64,000 bases of DNA from Pinisolibacter aquiterrae (GTDB taxonomy: Bacteria > Pseudomonadota > Alphaproteobacteria > Rhizobiales > Ancalomicrobiaceae). Numbering within the stretch: the first letter of the stretch is position 1; each line of letters opens with the position of its first letter. The notes under the pieces are model-generated. The model was not told the DNA's origin. It was given only the letters and a program-made list of their open reading frames with translations, and made no database searches. The position numbers and the translations under genes are program-made. The stretch lies in contig NZ_JAFNIH010000018.1 of NCBI RefSeq assembly GCF_019160155.1, forward strand, positions 124,001 to 188,000. Direction: 5' to 3'. Of this stretch, positions 19,189 to 27,792 are shown piece by piece.

Positions 19189-22170
19189 TCATGTATTTCC
19201 GCGCCGTTTCCTCGGCTTGCCGAGGATGCGCTCATGGATCGCGCGCGTCGCCGTCTCCGTCTCGACGAGATGGGCGGTGAGCGTCGAGAAATCGGGCAGT
19301 TCGCCGACCCGGCAGAGCAGATCGAGCAGGCCGCGCGGTGCCCCCTCGGGCCTGAACGGGCCGTCGGTGGCAAGCCGCAGCGCCTGGGTCAGGCCCTGAT
19401 AGAGGCGCAGCGCCGGGCCGAGATCGTCGAAGTCGGCGAGCGAAAGGTGACCGGCGGCGACGAGGCGGTCGAGCGCCTCGGCGGTGTTGGTGGAAAAGAG
19501 CGCGGGATCGTCGGATCCGTGCCGGAGCATCAGATATTGGGCGACGAATTCGACGTCGACCAGACCGCCGGGGATCTGCTTGATGTCCCAGGGGTCGGTG
19601 GTGCCCTTGCTCTCGGCGATCAGCTCGCGCATCTCGACGACGTCGGCGCGCAGGCGCTCCGCCTCGCGCGGACGCACCAGCGCCTCGCGGATCGCCGCCT
19701 CGACCCGTGGGGCGAAGCCCGGGGACCCGGCGACGACCCGGGCGCGGGTCAGCGCCATCGCCTCCCAGGTCCAGGCCTCGCCGTGGTGATAGTCGACGAA
19801 GGTGGAGAGCCGGGTCGCCATCGGCCCCTTGTTGCCGGAGGGGCGCAGGCGGAAATCGACCTCGTAGAGGAGGCCCTGCGCGGTCGGCGCGGAGAGGGCG
19901 GCGACCAGTCGCTGGGTCAGGCGGATGTAATATTGGCTCGGCGCCAACGGGCGAGCCCCGTCGGAGGCCTCGCAGCTCTCGTCGAAGTCGTAGAGCAGCA
20001 TCAGGTCGAGATCGGAGGACGCCGTCATCTCGCGGCCGCCGAGCTTGCCCATGGCGACCACCGCCGCGACGCCGCCGACGACCCGTCCGTGCGCCTTGGC
20101 GAATTCGGTCTCCACCGCCTCGAGCAGACGGCGAACCAGCACGCCGGCGAGCGCGGCATAGGCGGCGCCGGCCTGCATCGCCGACAAGGTGCCGGTGAGG
20201 ACGCGCACGCCGATCAGGAACAACTGTTCCTGGCCGAAGATCCGGGCGCGGTCGAGCTGATCCTCGTAGTCGCGGGCGTCGGCGAAATAGGAGGCGAGCC
20301 GGCGATCGAGATCGGCGGTGTCGGGCACGCCGTCGTAGAAGGCCGGTTCCATCAGCGCGTCGAGGACGTGCGGGCGGCGGCCGATGGTCTCGGCGAGCTT
20401 CGGGGCGGCGCCCATGACGTCGCAGAGGAGGCGCAGCAGCGACGGGTTGGAGACCAGCAACGAGAAGATCTGCACGCCGGCCGGCAATTTCGCGACGAGG
20501 CGGTCGAAGGCGAGGAACGCGGCGTCGGCGTTGTCGGTCTCGGCGAGGGTGGTGAGGAGCACCGGGGTGAGCTCGGTCAGGCGTTCGCGCGCGACCGTCG
20601 AGCGGGTCGCGGCGTAGCGGCCGAAGTGCCAGGCGCGAATCGCGGCGGTGACGTCGGCGGGGCGGCGGAAGCCCATGGTGGAGAGCGTCTCGAGCGTGCC
20701 GGGATCGTCCTGATCGCCGGTGAAGACGAGATTGCCGAGGCCGGAGGAGAGGGTCGGCGCGTTCTCGAACAGGCGCGCGTAATGGCTCTGCACGGTCTCG
20801 AGCCGGCGCCGCAGCGCCGGGGCGAAGTCCTTCGTGCCCTTGAAGCCCATCATCCGGGCGATGCGGGCGACGCCCTCCTCCTCCATCGGCAGGCAATGGC
20901 TCTGCTCGTCGGCGACCATCTGGATGCGATGCTCGACGTTGCGCAGGAAGAGATAGGCCTCGGTCAGCTCGTCGCGGACGCGCGCCTCGATCCAGCCGGT
21001 CTCGACGAGGCGGGCGAGCATGGCGAGCGTCGAACGACCTCGCAGGGAGGGGTCGCGGCCACCGGCGATCAACTGCTGGGTCTGGACGAAGAACTCGATC
21101 TCGCGGATGCCGCCGCGCCCGAGCTTGACGTTGTGGCCGGCGACGGCGATCTCGCCGTGGCCCTTGTGCGCGTTGATCTGGCGCTTGATCGAATGGACGT
21201 CGGCGATCGCCGCGTAGTCGAAATACTTGCGCCAGACGAAGGGGCGGATCTCCTTGACGAACATCTCGCCACTGGCGACGTCGCCGGCGCAGGCGCGAGC
21301 CTTGATGAGGGCGGCGCGCTCCCAGTTCTGGCCCATGCTCTCGTAATATTGGAAGGCCGCATCGAGGCTCATGGCGATCGGCGTCGCCCCGGGATCCGGG
21401 CGCAGCCTCAGATCGACGCGGAAGACGTAACCGTCGGCGGTGCGCTCCTGCATGATCTTGACCATGCGGCGGGTCAATTTGACGAAGAGATCGACCGCCT
21501 CGTCGGGGTCGGCGAGACGGGCGACGCCGCGATCGAAGAAGACGATCAGGTCGACGTCGGAGGAGTAGTTGAGCTCGAAGGCGCCGTATTTGCCCATGGC
21601 GAGCAGGATCCAGCCGGAGCCCTTCGCCGGGTCGGCGGGGTCGGGCAGCGTGATCTTGCCGCGTTGGGCGACCTCGGCGAGGCAGAAGCGGCAGGTTGCC
21701 GCCAGCGTCGCGTCGGCGATGCGGGTGAGCGCGCCGGTCACCGCCATGGCGTCCCAGACGCCGCCGAGATCGGCGAGGCCGCAGGCGAGCGCCGCCTCCT
21801 GCTTGACCTGACGCAGCCGCTTCATCAGCGCCGCCTCGTCGGTGAGGTCGAGGGCGTCGGTCGCGGCGACGAGCGCGTCGATGGTCGCGGCCGGATCGTT
21901 CGACAGAATGCGGGCGAGGCGGCCGAGATCGCGGCCGGCGAGGTCGGTCAGATGCGGGGAATTGGCGAAGACGCCCTCGAGGAAGCGCTTCGTCTCGGGA
22001 TGGGCGTCGAGGAGGGCGACGAGATCGGCGGCGGTGTCCTGGAAGCGGGCGCGCTCCATCACGCGGGCCATGGCGGCGGTCGCGGTCTTGCGATCGGGCG
22101 GCCGCACGTCGACGACGATGCGGTCGAGCAGCGCGGCGGTGGTCTTCGCGACGCGAACGGTATCGGACAT
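19189..22170 (-). CDS. glnE: Glutamine synthetase adenylyltransferase/deadenylylase
   Basis: A 993-aa two-headed enzyme that adenylylates and deadenylylates glutamine synthetase in response to nitrogen status via PII. The two nucleotidyltransferase domains are marked by SSDVDLIVFFD (near 207) and SSDLDLMLLYD (near 720), each followed by a GlnD/PII-uridylyltransferase-like helical domain. The start at 22170 is preferred to 22227 because GGGAG is upstream and the family N-terminus fits. In related bacteria it follows the kinase/regulator pair as here; the carbonic anhydrase gene lies between. Confidence 0.96.
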   Translation of the reverse strand: MSDTVRVAKTTAALLDRIVVDVRPPDRKTATAAMARVMERARFQDTAADLVALLDAHPETKRFLEGVFANSPHLTDLAGRDLGRLARILSNDPAATIDALVAATDALDLTDEAALMKRLRQVKQEAALACGLADLGGVWDAMAVTGALTRIADATLAATCRFCLAEVAQRGKITLPDPADPAKGSGWILLAMGKYGAFELNYSSDVDLIVFFDRGVARLADPDEAVDLFVKLTRRMVKIMQERTADGYVFRVDLRLRPDPGATPIAMSLDAAFQYYESMGQNWERAALIKARACAGDVASGEMFVKEIRPFVWRKYFDYAAIADVHSIKRQINAHKGHGEIAVAGHNVKLGRGGIREIEFFVQTQQLIAGGRDPSLRGRSTLAMLARLVETGWIEARVRDELTEAYLFLRNVEHRIQMVADEQSHCLPMEEEGVARIARMMGFKGTKDFAPALRRRLETVQSHYARLFENAPTLSSGLGNLVFTGDQDDPGTLETLSTMGFRRPADVTAAIRAWHFGRYAATRSTVARERLTELTPVLLTTLAETDNADAAFLAFDRLVAKLPAGVQIFSLLVSNPSLLRLLCDVMGAAPKLAETIGRRPHVLDALMEPAFYDGVPDTADLDRRLASYFADARDYEDQLDRARIFGQEQLFLIGVRVLTGTLSAMQAGAAYAALAGVLVRRLLEAVETEFAKAHGRVVGGVAAVVAMGKLGGREMTASSDLDLMLLYDFDESCEASDGARPLAPSQYYIRLTQRLVAALSAPTAQGLLYEVDFRLRPSGNKGPMATRLSTFVDYHHGEAWTWEAMALTRARVVAGSPGFAPRVEAAIREALVRPREAERLRADVVEMRELIAESKGTTDPWDIKQIPGGLVDVEFVAQYLMLRHGSDDPALFSTNTAEALDRLVAAGHLSLADFDDLGPALRLYQGLTQALRLATDGPFRPEGAPRGLLDLLCRVGELPDFSTLTAHLVETETATRAIHERILGKPRKRRGNT

Positions 22171-22269
22171 GCTCGACGGGGCTCCCCTGCGGACGGACGC
22201 GTCGCCGTGACGGCGAACGGTGCCCAATGGATAGGCACCGGGCGCGGCCGGTCAAGCGGGGGAGAACGC

Positions 22270-22992
22270 TCAGGCGAGGAACGCCACCTTTCCGCCGTCG
22301 AGATCGTAATAGGCGGGGACGATCATCACTTTGCCCGCCTCGACGAGGGGGGCGATCACGGAGGAGTGCGCGACGATGCGCGCGGCGGTGCGGCGCGCGC
22401 TCTCCTTGGTCGCCTCGGTGACGAAATCGCCGCCGGCATCCTTGACCGCCAGGGCGGCGGGAACGATCGGCTCGATCATCGGGCCGATCGAACCGGGGAA
22501 GGTGGCGTTGCGGGTCACCACCGAGCAGGCGGCGGAGACCGCGCCGCAGCGCTGATGGCCGAGCACGACGATCAGCGGCACGCCGAGCACGGCGGCGCCG
22601 TATTCGAGCGTGCCGAGCACGCCGGTGTCGACGAGATTGCCGGCGTTGCGGGCGACGAAGAGTTCGCCGAGGCCGAGACCGCCGAAGAGGAGCTCGGGCG
22701 GGACGCGGCTGTCGGCGCAGGACACGATGCTGGCCCAAGGCGCCTGACCACCGGCGACATGGGCGCGCTGGCCGCCGAGGTCGGCGGCGCAGACCTGGGC
22801 GTCGGTCACGTAACGCTCGTTGCCGGCCTTCAGCTTGGCGAGCGCCTGGGCCGGGGTGAGATCGGTGGTCGGCCCGCCGGCCGCGCCGGCCGGCGTCGCG
22901 GAAAAGCCCGCGGAGGTCGCGACCGCGGCGGCCGCGGCCAGACCCAGAAACGCCCGTCGGTCGACGGCGCGCCGTTCACAGATGTCACACAT
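22270..22992 (-). CDS. Beta-class carbonic anhydrase with Tat-type signal
   Basis: A 240-aa beta-carbonic anhydrase interconverting CO2 and bicarbonate. Zinc/catalytic residues are Cys92-Asp94-Arg96 (SCADSRVPPE) and His146, Cys149 (GHQRCGAVSA). The N-terminus contains a twin-arginine pattern DRRAFLGL and a hydrophobic Ala-rich stretch up to residue 40, so it is probably exported folded to the periplasm. It lies between the sensor kinase and glnE. The N-terminus also has two Cys (MCDIC) before the Tat motif. Confidence 0.93.
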   Translation of the reverse strand: MCDICERRAVDRRAFLGLAAAAAVATSAGFSATPAGAAGGPTTDLTPAQALAKLKAGNERYVTDAQVCAADLGGQRAHVAGGQAPWASIVSCADSRVPPELLFGGLGLGELFVARNAGNLVDTGVLGTLEYGAAVLGVPLIVVLGHQRCGAVSAACSVVTRNATFPGSIGPMIEPIVPAALAVKDAGGDFVTEATKESARRTAARIVAHSSVIAPLVEAGKVMIVPAYYDLDGGKVAFLA

Positions 22993-23096
22993 GGTCGTTT
23001 CCCCCTCGAACCGGCGGTTGCCACGCGAACCGCCGATTTCAGACTAGAGGAGAATCGCGCGCGTACAACCGGGCGGCGGCGGCGTGGTTTCCGATC

Positions 23097-24557
23097 TCAT
23101 TCGGCGACGGGAAGACTCAGAACGATCCGCAGGCCCGGCGCGGCATCCTCGACCGTGATCTCGCCCTTGTGCAGCCGCATCACGGCGGCGACGAGGGCGA
23201 GGCCGAGGCCGGATCCGGGGGTCGAGCGGCTCGCCTCGAGACGGGCGAAGCGCTCGAAGATGCGCTGGCGGTCGGCGGGATCGACGCCGGGGCCGTCGTC
23301 GGCGACCGAGAGCAGCGCCCGCCCGCCGGCGCGCGCCACCGTCAGGGTGACGTGCGGGGCGTGATCGTCCCGGCGGCCGTGTTTCAGCGCGTTGTCGACG
23401 AGATTGGTGAGGGCCTGGGCGATCAGCTCGCGATTGCCGCTGACCGGAACGGGGCCGTCGGCGACCAGGGTGAAGGCACCGCCCTCGTCCTCGGCGACCG
23501 GCTCGTAGAGCTCGGCGACCTCGCCGGCGATCTCGCGGACGTCGACCGGGTCGGCGGCGGTGAAGGCACGGCCGGCCTCGACCCGAGAGATCATCAGGAG
23601 CGCGTCGAAGGTGCGGATCAGCGCGTTCGATTCCTCGAGCGTCGCCTCCAGCGCGGCGCGGCGGGTCTCGTCGTCGTCGTCGGAGGCCGCCAGCGCCAGT
23701 TCGGCGCGGTTGCGCAGGCGGGTCAGCGGCGTCTTGAGATCATGGGCGATGGCGTCGGAGACGCCCTTGACCCCGCCCATCAATTCGCCGATCCGCTCCA
23801 ACATGTCGTTGAGCCCGACCGCGAGACGGTCGAATTCGTCGCCCGACCCGCTCACCGGCAGGCGCCCGGAGAGATCGCCGTCGACGATGCGGCGGGAGGC
23901 GGCGGAGACCTGATCGATGCGCCGCAGCACCCGGCGCGACAGGAACCACCAGGTGAGGCCGGCGATCACCACCATCAGCACGGCGACGTAGCGAAAGGCG
24001 TTGCGGAAGACCGCGCGCACCCGCTCGCGCTCGCCGATGTCGCGGCCGACCAGGACACGGAACCCGTTGTCGAGGGCGAAGGCGCGCACCAGCGCGACGT
24101 GGTGGATCTCCTTGCCGCCGTCGAAGCGCATGTAATCGAGCGAGCGGGGGGCGGTGTCGTCGGTCGCCAGCGCGCCGGGGGGCAGCTCGGCGACGTTGCC
24201 GGCGATCGGATTGCCGGCGACGTCGACCACGTAGAAGAGGCCGGCGTCGGGGCGACGACTGCGGTCCTCGAGCGCGTAGACGAGACGGACGAGGCCGCCG
24301 CGCCGGTACTGATCCTGGAGCGCCTCGACGTCGGCGTCGATCGCCTCGTGGATCTGGCGGGTCATGATGCGGGTGGCGTCGTGGGTGACGACGATCACCA
24401 GAAACAGCGAGAAGGCGGTGAAGACCACCAGATAGAGCAGAGACAGTCGAACCGCCGTGGTGCGGGAGAGGCGGCGCAACGCGGCACCCGCCTCGGCCAG
24501 ACGCCGGCCGAGCGAACGGGGGGCGGGACGGGCCGCCGACGGCGCCGGCGTGGTCAC
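23097..24557 (-). CDS. Two-component sensor histidine kinase
   Basis: A 486-aa membrane kinase with TM1 near 40-60, a periplasmic sensor of about 110 aa, TM2 near 185-205, HAMP, HisKA (AHDLKTPLTRLRNRAE, His near 270) and HATPase (NLVDNALKHG, DDGPGVDP, GSGLGLALV). Its ATG overlaps the stop of the upstream response regulator gene (ATGA), so the two are translationally coupled. With degP just upstream, an envelope-stress role is plausible but not shown. Confidence 0.93.
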   Translation of the reverse strand: MTTPAPSAARPAPRSLGRRLAEAGAALRRLSRTTAVRLSLLYLVVFTAFSLFLVIVVTHDATRIMTRQIHEAIDADVEALQDQYRRGGLVRLVYALEDRSRRPDAGLFYVVDVAGNPIAGNVAELPPGALATDDTAPRSLDYMRFDGGKEIHHVALVRAFALDNGFRVLVGRDIGERERVRAVFRNAFRYVAVLMVVIAGLTWWFLSRRVLRRIDQVSAASRRIVDGDLSGRLPVSGSGDEFDRLAVGLNDMLERIGELMGGVKGVSDAIAHDLKTPLTRLRNRAELALAASDDDDETRRAALEATLEESNALIRTFDALLMISRVEAGRAFTAADPVDVREIAGEVAELYEPVAEDEGGAFTLVADGPVPVSGNRELIAQALTNLVDNALKHGRRDDHAPHVTLTVARAGGRALLSVADDGPGVDPADRQRIFERFARLEASRSTPGSGLGLALVAAVMRLHKGEITVEDAAPGLRIVLSLPVAE

Positions 24558-25234
24558 TTCGCCGCCTCGCGCACCATGTAACCGGCGCCGCGCACCGTGT
24601 GCAGCAGGGGCTTGTCCTGACCCTTGTCGATCTTGGAGCGCAGGCGCGACATGTGGACGTCGATGACGTTGGTCTGGGGATCGAAGTGATAATCCCAGAC
24701 GTTCTCGAGCAGCATGGTGCGGGTCACCACCTGTCCGGCGTTCTTCATCAGATATTCGAGCAGGCGGAATTCGCGCGGCTGGAGCACGATCTCCTCACCG
24801 GCGCGGGTCACTGTGTGGGAGAGGCGGTCGAGGACGAGATCGCCGACGCGGTAGCTGGTCTCCACGTCGCCGGGGCGATGGCGGCGGGCGAGCGCCTCGA
24901 CGCGGGCGAGAAGCTCGGTGATGGCATAGGGCTTGGCGAGATAGTCGTCGCCGCCGGCCTTGAGCCCGTCGACGCGGTCGTCGACCTGACCGAGGGCGGA
25001 GAGCACCAGAACCGGGGTCTGATCGCCGCGTCCGCGCATCTCCTGGACGATCGAGAGGCCATCGCGGCGCGGCAGCATGCGGTCCATCACCACAACGTCG
25101 AAACTGCCGGTCTCGACCGCATGCGCGCCGTCGTCGCCGTCGGCGGCGTGTTCGACGGAGTGACCGGCCTCCTTGAGGGCCTTCACCAGATAGGTCGCGG
25201 CTTCGCGGTCGTCTTCGACGATGAGGATTCGCAT
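24554..25234 (-). CDS. OmpR-family response regulator
   Basis: A 226-aa regulator with a receiver domain (phospho-acceptor Asp51 in VVMDRMLPRRDG, Lys in LAKPYAITELLAR) and a winged-helix DNA-binding domain (QPREFRLLEYLMKNAGQVVTR, VDVHMSRLRSKID-type ending). It forms a coupled pair with the kinase. A long dyad lies 57-97 bases before the start and may be its own binding site. Confidence 0.94.
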   Translation of the reverse strand: MRILIVEDDREAATYLVKALKEAGHSVEHAADGDDGAHAVETGSFDVVVMDRMLPRRDGLSIVQEMRGRGDQTPVLVLSALGQVDDRVDGLKAGGDDYLAKPYAITELLARVEALARRHRPGDVETSYRVGDLVLDRLSHTVTRAGEEIVLQPREFRLLEYLMKNAGQVVTRTMLLENVWDYHFDPQTNVIDVHMSRLRSKIDKGQDKPLLHTVRGAGYMVREAAK

Positions 25235-25288
25235 GAGAGCACCTTACACCAAAGACCGGAGGCGCCGACGCGCCCGGTCTCTGAGGGC

Positions 25289-25331
25289 ACGCGAATTTCT
25301 CATCTGCGTCAGAGGCATGAAAAATTCGCGT
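25289..25331. promoter_or_regulatory. Long A/T-rich dyad upstream of response regulator
   Basis: ACGCGAATTTCTCAT and ATGAAAAATTCGCGT form a 15-bp inverted repeat with one mismatch and a 13-base centre. In this GC-rich genome it stands out. It lacks a T run in the minus direction, so an operator or structured leader is more likely than a terminator. Confidence 0.45.
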
Positions 25332-25372
25332 CGGGAATGCCGTCGGCCGTTTTCGACGCCCGATGGTATCGA

Positions 25373-25417
25373 GCGAAAAGCGGTCGACGGCGGAGCCTCG
25401 AGCTCCACCGCCGACCG
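25373..25417 (-). terminator. Rho-independent terminator of degP
   Basis: A 16-bp stem (25381-25396 with 25402-25417, two non-Watson-Crick positions) and a 5-base loop. On the minus strand CTTTTCGC follows, giving a short U run. It lies 64 bases past the degP stop. Confidence 0.7.
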
Positions 25418-25480
25418 AACCTCCGCCCGGGGAACGGGGCAAGGGGGGGATTTTGATCCCCGGCGGAGGGAACCGGATCC

Positions 25481-27043
25481 TCAGGAGGCGACGAGCGGCA
25501 GGGGCACGAAGCGGATGCCGTCCTGGGACTTCAGGCGCAGGAGCACCGCCTTGCGGCCCGACGTCTTGGCGACGCGGATCGCCTCGGTGACGTCGGCGAC
25601 GGTCGCGACCGTCTTGCCCTGGACCTCGAGCACCACGTCGCCCGGCTTGATGCCGCGCTGAGCGGCGACGCCGGAGGGGTCGACGTCGACCACGGCGACA
25701 CCGCCGCCCTGGATGCCGACTTCGGAAGCCGGCGACATGGCGAGGCCGAGATCGGAGAGCGAGGTCGAGGAGGCGCCGTCGTCCGGCAGCGTCGAGGCGA
25801 CCTTGACGTCCTTGGGCATACGGCCGAGTTCGACCTCGATCGCGCGCTCCTTGGCGTCGCGAACCACGGTCAGCATGACCTTGGCGCCGGGTTCATAGGC
25901 GGCGACGAGACGGGCGAGATCGCGCGAGTTCTTCACCGGACGGCCGTCGACGGCGAGGATCGCGTCGCCGGGCTTCAGGCCGGCCTTGGCGGCGGGCGTG
26001 TCGGGCTGGGTCTGGGCGACCAGGGCGCCGCGCGCCTCCTTGAGGCCGAGGCTGTCGGCCATGTCGCGGCCGATCGGCTGAATGGCGACGCCGAGCCAGC
26101 CGCGCACCACCTCGCCGCCCCGCTCGAGCTGGGCGATGACCTTCTGCACGGTGGCGGCGGGGATCGCGAAGCCGATGCCGACCGAACCGCCGGAGGGCGA
26201 ATAGATGGCGGTGTTCATGCCGACGACGTTGCCCTGGAGGTCGAAGGTCGGGCCGCCGGAGTTGCCGCGATTGATCGGGGCGTCGATCTGGAGGAAGTCG
26301 TCGTAGGGACCGGCGCCGATCTCGCGGCCACGCGCCGAGACGATGCCGGCCGTCACCGAGCCGCCGAGGCCGAAGGGATTGCCGACCGCCAGCACCCAGT
26401 CGCCGGGGCGCACGTCGCCGGTGGCGAAGGGGACGGTCGGGAAGTCCTTCTTGGTGCCCTCGATCTGCAAGAGCGCGACGTCGGTCTTCTCGTCGGAGCC
26501 GACCACCTTGGCGTCGTATTCGGTGCCGTCCTCGGTCACCACCGACACGGCGGTGGCGTCCTTCACGACGTGGAAGTTGGTCACCACCTTGCCTTCGGGC
26601 GCGATGATGAAGCCCGAGCCTTGCGCGATCACCTGACCGGCGCCGGGGCCGTGGCGCCAACCCTTGCGCGGGCCCTGGCCCATGCCGGGTCCCGGACCCA
26701 TGCCGCGGCCGGGGCCGCCCCATTCGCGGAACCAGCGGTCGAGCGGACCGCCTTCCGGCAGATCGGGGAAGCTCTGGGCGAAGGATTCGCGCGCGCCGGG
26801 GGCCTCGCCCTTGACGCGGATCGAGACGACGGCCGGGCGGACGCGATCGACCACCGGAGCGAAGGAGAAGTTCTGGAGAAGCGGCGAGACCGCCGGGGCT
26901 TCGGCACGGACCGGCGGGGTCTGACCGAGCAGCTGCACGCCGGCGAGGACGCCGACCAGGGCGAGCGAGGCGCCGCCGGCCAGCCAGGTCTTGCGACGCA
27001 GGGAGCGGGCGTGGGTGGGGATGTTCGGTTCGCGGTTCATCAT
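25481..27043 (-). CDS. degP: DegP/MucD-type Do family serine endopeptidase
   Basis: A 520-aa periplasmic protease-chaperone for misfolded envelope proteins. An N-terminal signal anchor (about 19-42) is followed by a trypsin-like domain with His (NFHVVKDA, near 155), Asp (KTDVALLQ, near 187) and Ser (RGNSGGP, near 260), then two PDZ domains. A Gly/Met/Arg-rich insertion (about 110-140, GPGRGMGPGPGMG) lies just before the protease core. Start at ATG 27043, with ATG 27040 next to it; the Shine-Dalgarno is weak. It lies between the ccm operon and the two-component pair, as in rhizobia. Confidence 0.94.
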   Translation of the reverse strand: MMNREPNIPTHARSLRRKTWLAGGASLALVGVLAGVQLLGQTPPVRAEAPAVSPLLQNFSFAPVVDRVRPAVVSIRVKGEAPGARESFAQSFPDLPEGGPLDRWFREWGGPGRGMGPGPGMGQGPRKGWRHGPGAGQVIAQGSGFIIAPEGKVVTNFHVVKDATAVSVVTEDGTEYDAKVVGSDEKTDVALLQIEGTKKDFPTVPFATGDVRPGDWVLAVGNPFGLGGSVTAGIVSARGREIGAGPYDDFLQIDAPINRGNSGGPTFDLQGNVVGMNTAIYSPSGGSVGIGFAIPAATVQKVIAQLERGGEVVRGWLGVAIQPIGRDMADSLGLKEARGALVAQTQPDTPAAKAGLKPGDAILAVDGRPVKNSRDLARLVAAYEPGAKVMLTVVRDAKERAIEVELGRMPKDVKVASTLPDDGASSTSLSDLGLAMSPASEVGIQGGGVAVVDVDPSGVAAQRGIKPGDVVLEVQGKTVATVADVTEAIRVAKTSGRKAVLLRLKSQDGIRFVPLPLVAS

Positions 27044-27182
27044 CGAATGAGGCCCATCGGGTTCGAAGCGTATTTTCGAGACGGCCCGGGGGGTGCCGTC
27101 GACGCTCGAGAAGATGGGGCTCGTCGCCTTACGGCGCCCTGTCGAACGGATTAAACATCCGTAATGCGCCCGGGATCCGCCA

Positions 27183-27223
27183 CCGGACGGCGCGCGCGGC
27201 ATCGAGCGCCCGCCGCCGTCCGG
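27183..27223 (-). terminator. Hairpin downstream of ccmH
   Basis: CCGGACGGCG (27183-27192) and CGCCGTCCGG (27214-27223) form a perfect 10-bp stem with a 21-base loop, 64-104 bases past the ccmH stop. No T run follows. A smaller A/T-centred dyad ACGGAT-TAAAC-ATCCGT is at 27146-27162, about 100 bases before degP and perhaps part of its promoter region. Confidence 0.4.
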
Positions 27224-27286
27224 CGTCGCGAGCACCGGGCGGAGGCGCGGCTCGTCCGGAGGGGAAGCCGTCGCGCGGCGGCGCCG

Positions 27287-27781
27287 TCAGCGGTCGAGCA
27301 GATCGGCCAGCCGCGCCTTTTCCGCCTCGGTGAGCGGGGCCTCGACCGAGGCGCGCGCCCCCTTGCGGCGCAGGGTGCGCCACGCCGCGACGCCGCCCAA
27401 GAGCAGCACCGCGAAGGGGGCGAGCCAGAGGATCGCCGTGCGCATCTCGAAGCGCGGACGCAGGAGCACGAATTCGCCGTAGCGCGCGACCAGCCAGTTC
27501 TTGACCGCCGCGTCGTCGTCGCCGGCGGTGAGGCGCTCGCGCACCAGGATGCGCAGATCCTTGGCGAGCGGCGCGTCGCTGTCGTCGATCGACTGATTCT
27601 GACAGACGAGGCAGCGCAGCTCGGACGAGATCGCCCGGGCGCGCGCCTCGAGCGCGGGGTCCTTCAGCATCTCGTCGGGCTGCACCGCGACCGCGACGCC
27701 GGTCGCCAGCGGCTGGACGGCGAGCGCCCAGCCGAGCAGCGCGGCGGCGAGGAGGGGACGGCGAGCGAGGGTGGCACGCAT
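27287..27781 (-). CDS. ccmH: Cytochrome c maturation protein CcmH (CycL)
   Basis: A 164-aa membrane-anchored thiol-disulfide protein that reduces apocytochrome c before heme attachment. Signal sequence, then the CxxC motif [10 protein letters not shown] (Cys57, Cys60), a TM helix near 105-125 ([18 protein letters not shown]) and a short cytoplasmic tail. GGAGAGA precedes ATG 27781. It is the last gene of the ccmIEFH operon, starting 11 bases past the ccmF stop. Confidence 0.95.
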   Translation of the reverse strand: MRATLARRPLLAAALLGWALAVQPLATGVAVAVQPDEMLKDPALEARARAISSELRCLVCQNQSIDDSDAPLAKDLRILVRERLTAGDDDAAVKNWLVARYGEFVLLRPRFEMRTAILWLAPFAVLLLGGVAAWRTLRRKGARASVEAPLTEAEKARLADLLDR

Positions 27782-27792
27782 CGGATCTCTCC

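Noticed and set aside
19045-23364. Very long open frame opposite glnE and the carbonic anhydrase gene
   Set aside because: It mirrors third-position G/C bias of the real genes on the other strand. Its translation is low-complexity (Gly/Glu/Arg) with no family motifs.
27151-27165. TTAA-N7-TAAT as a CtrA box before degP
   Set aside because: The second half-site differs from TTAA at two bases; the stretch is better explained as part of the ACGGAT/ATCCGT dyad.
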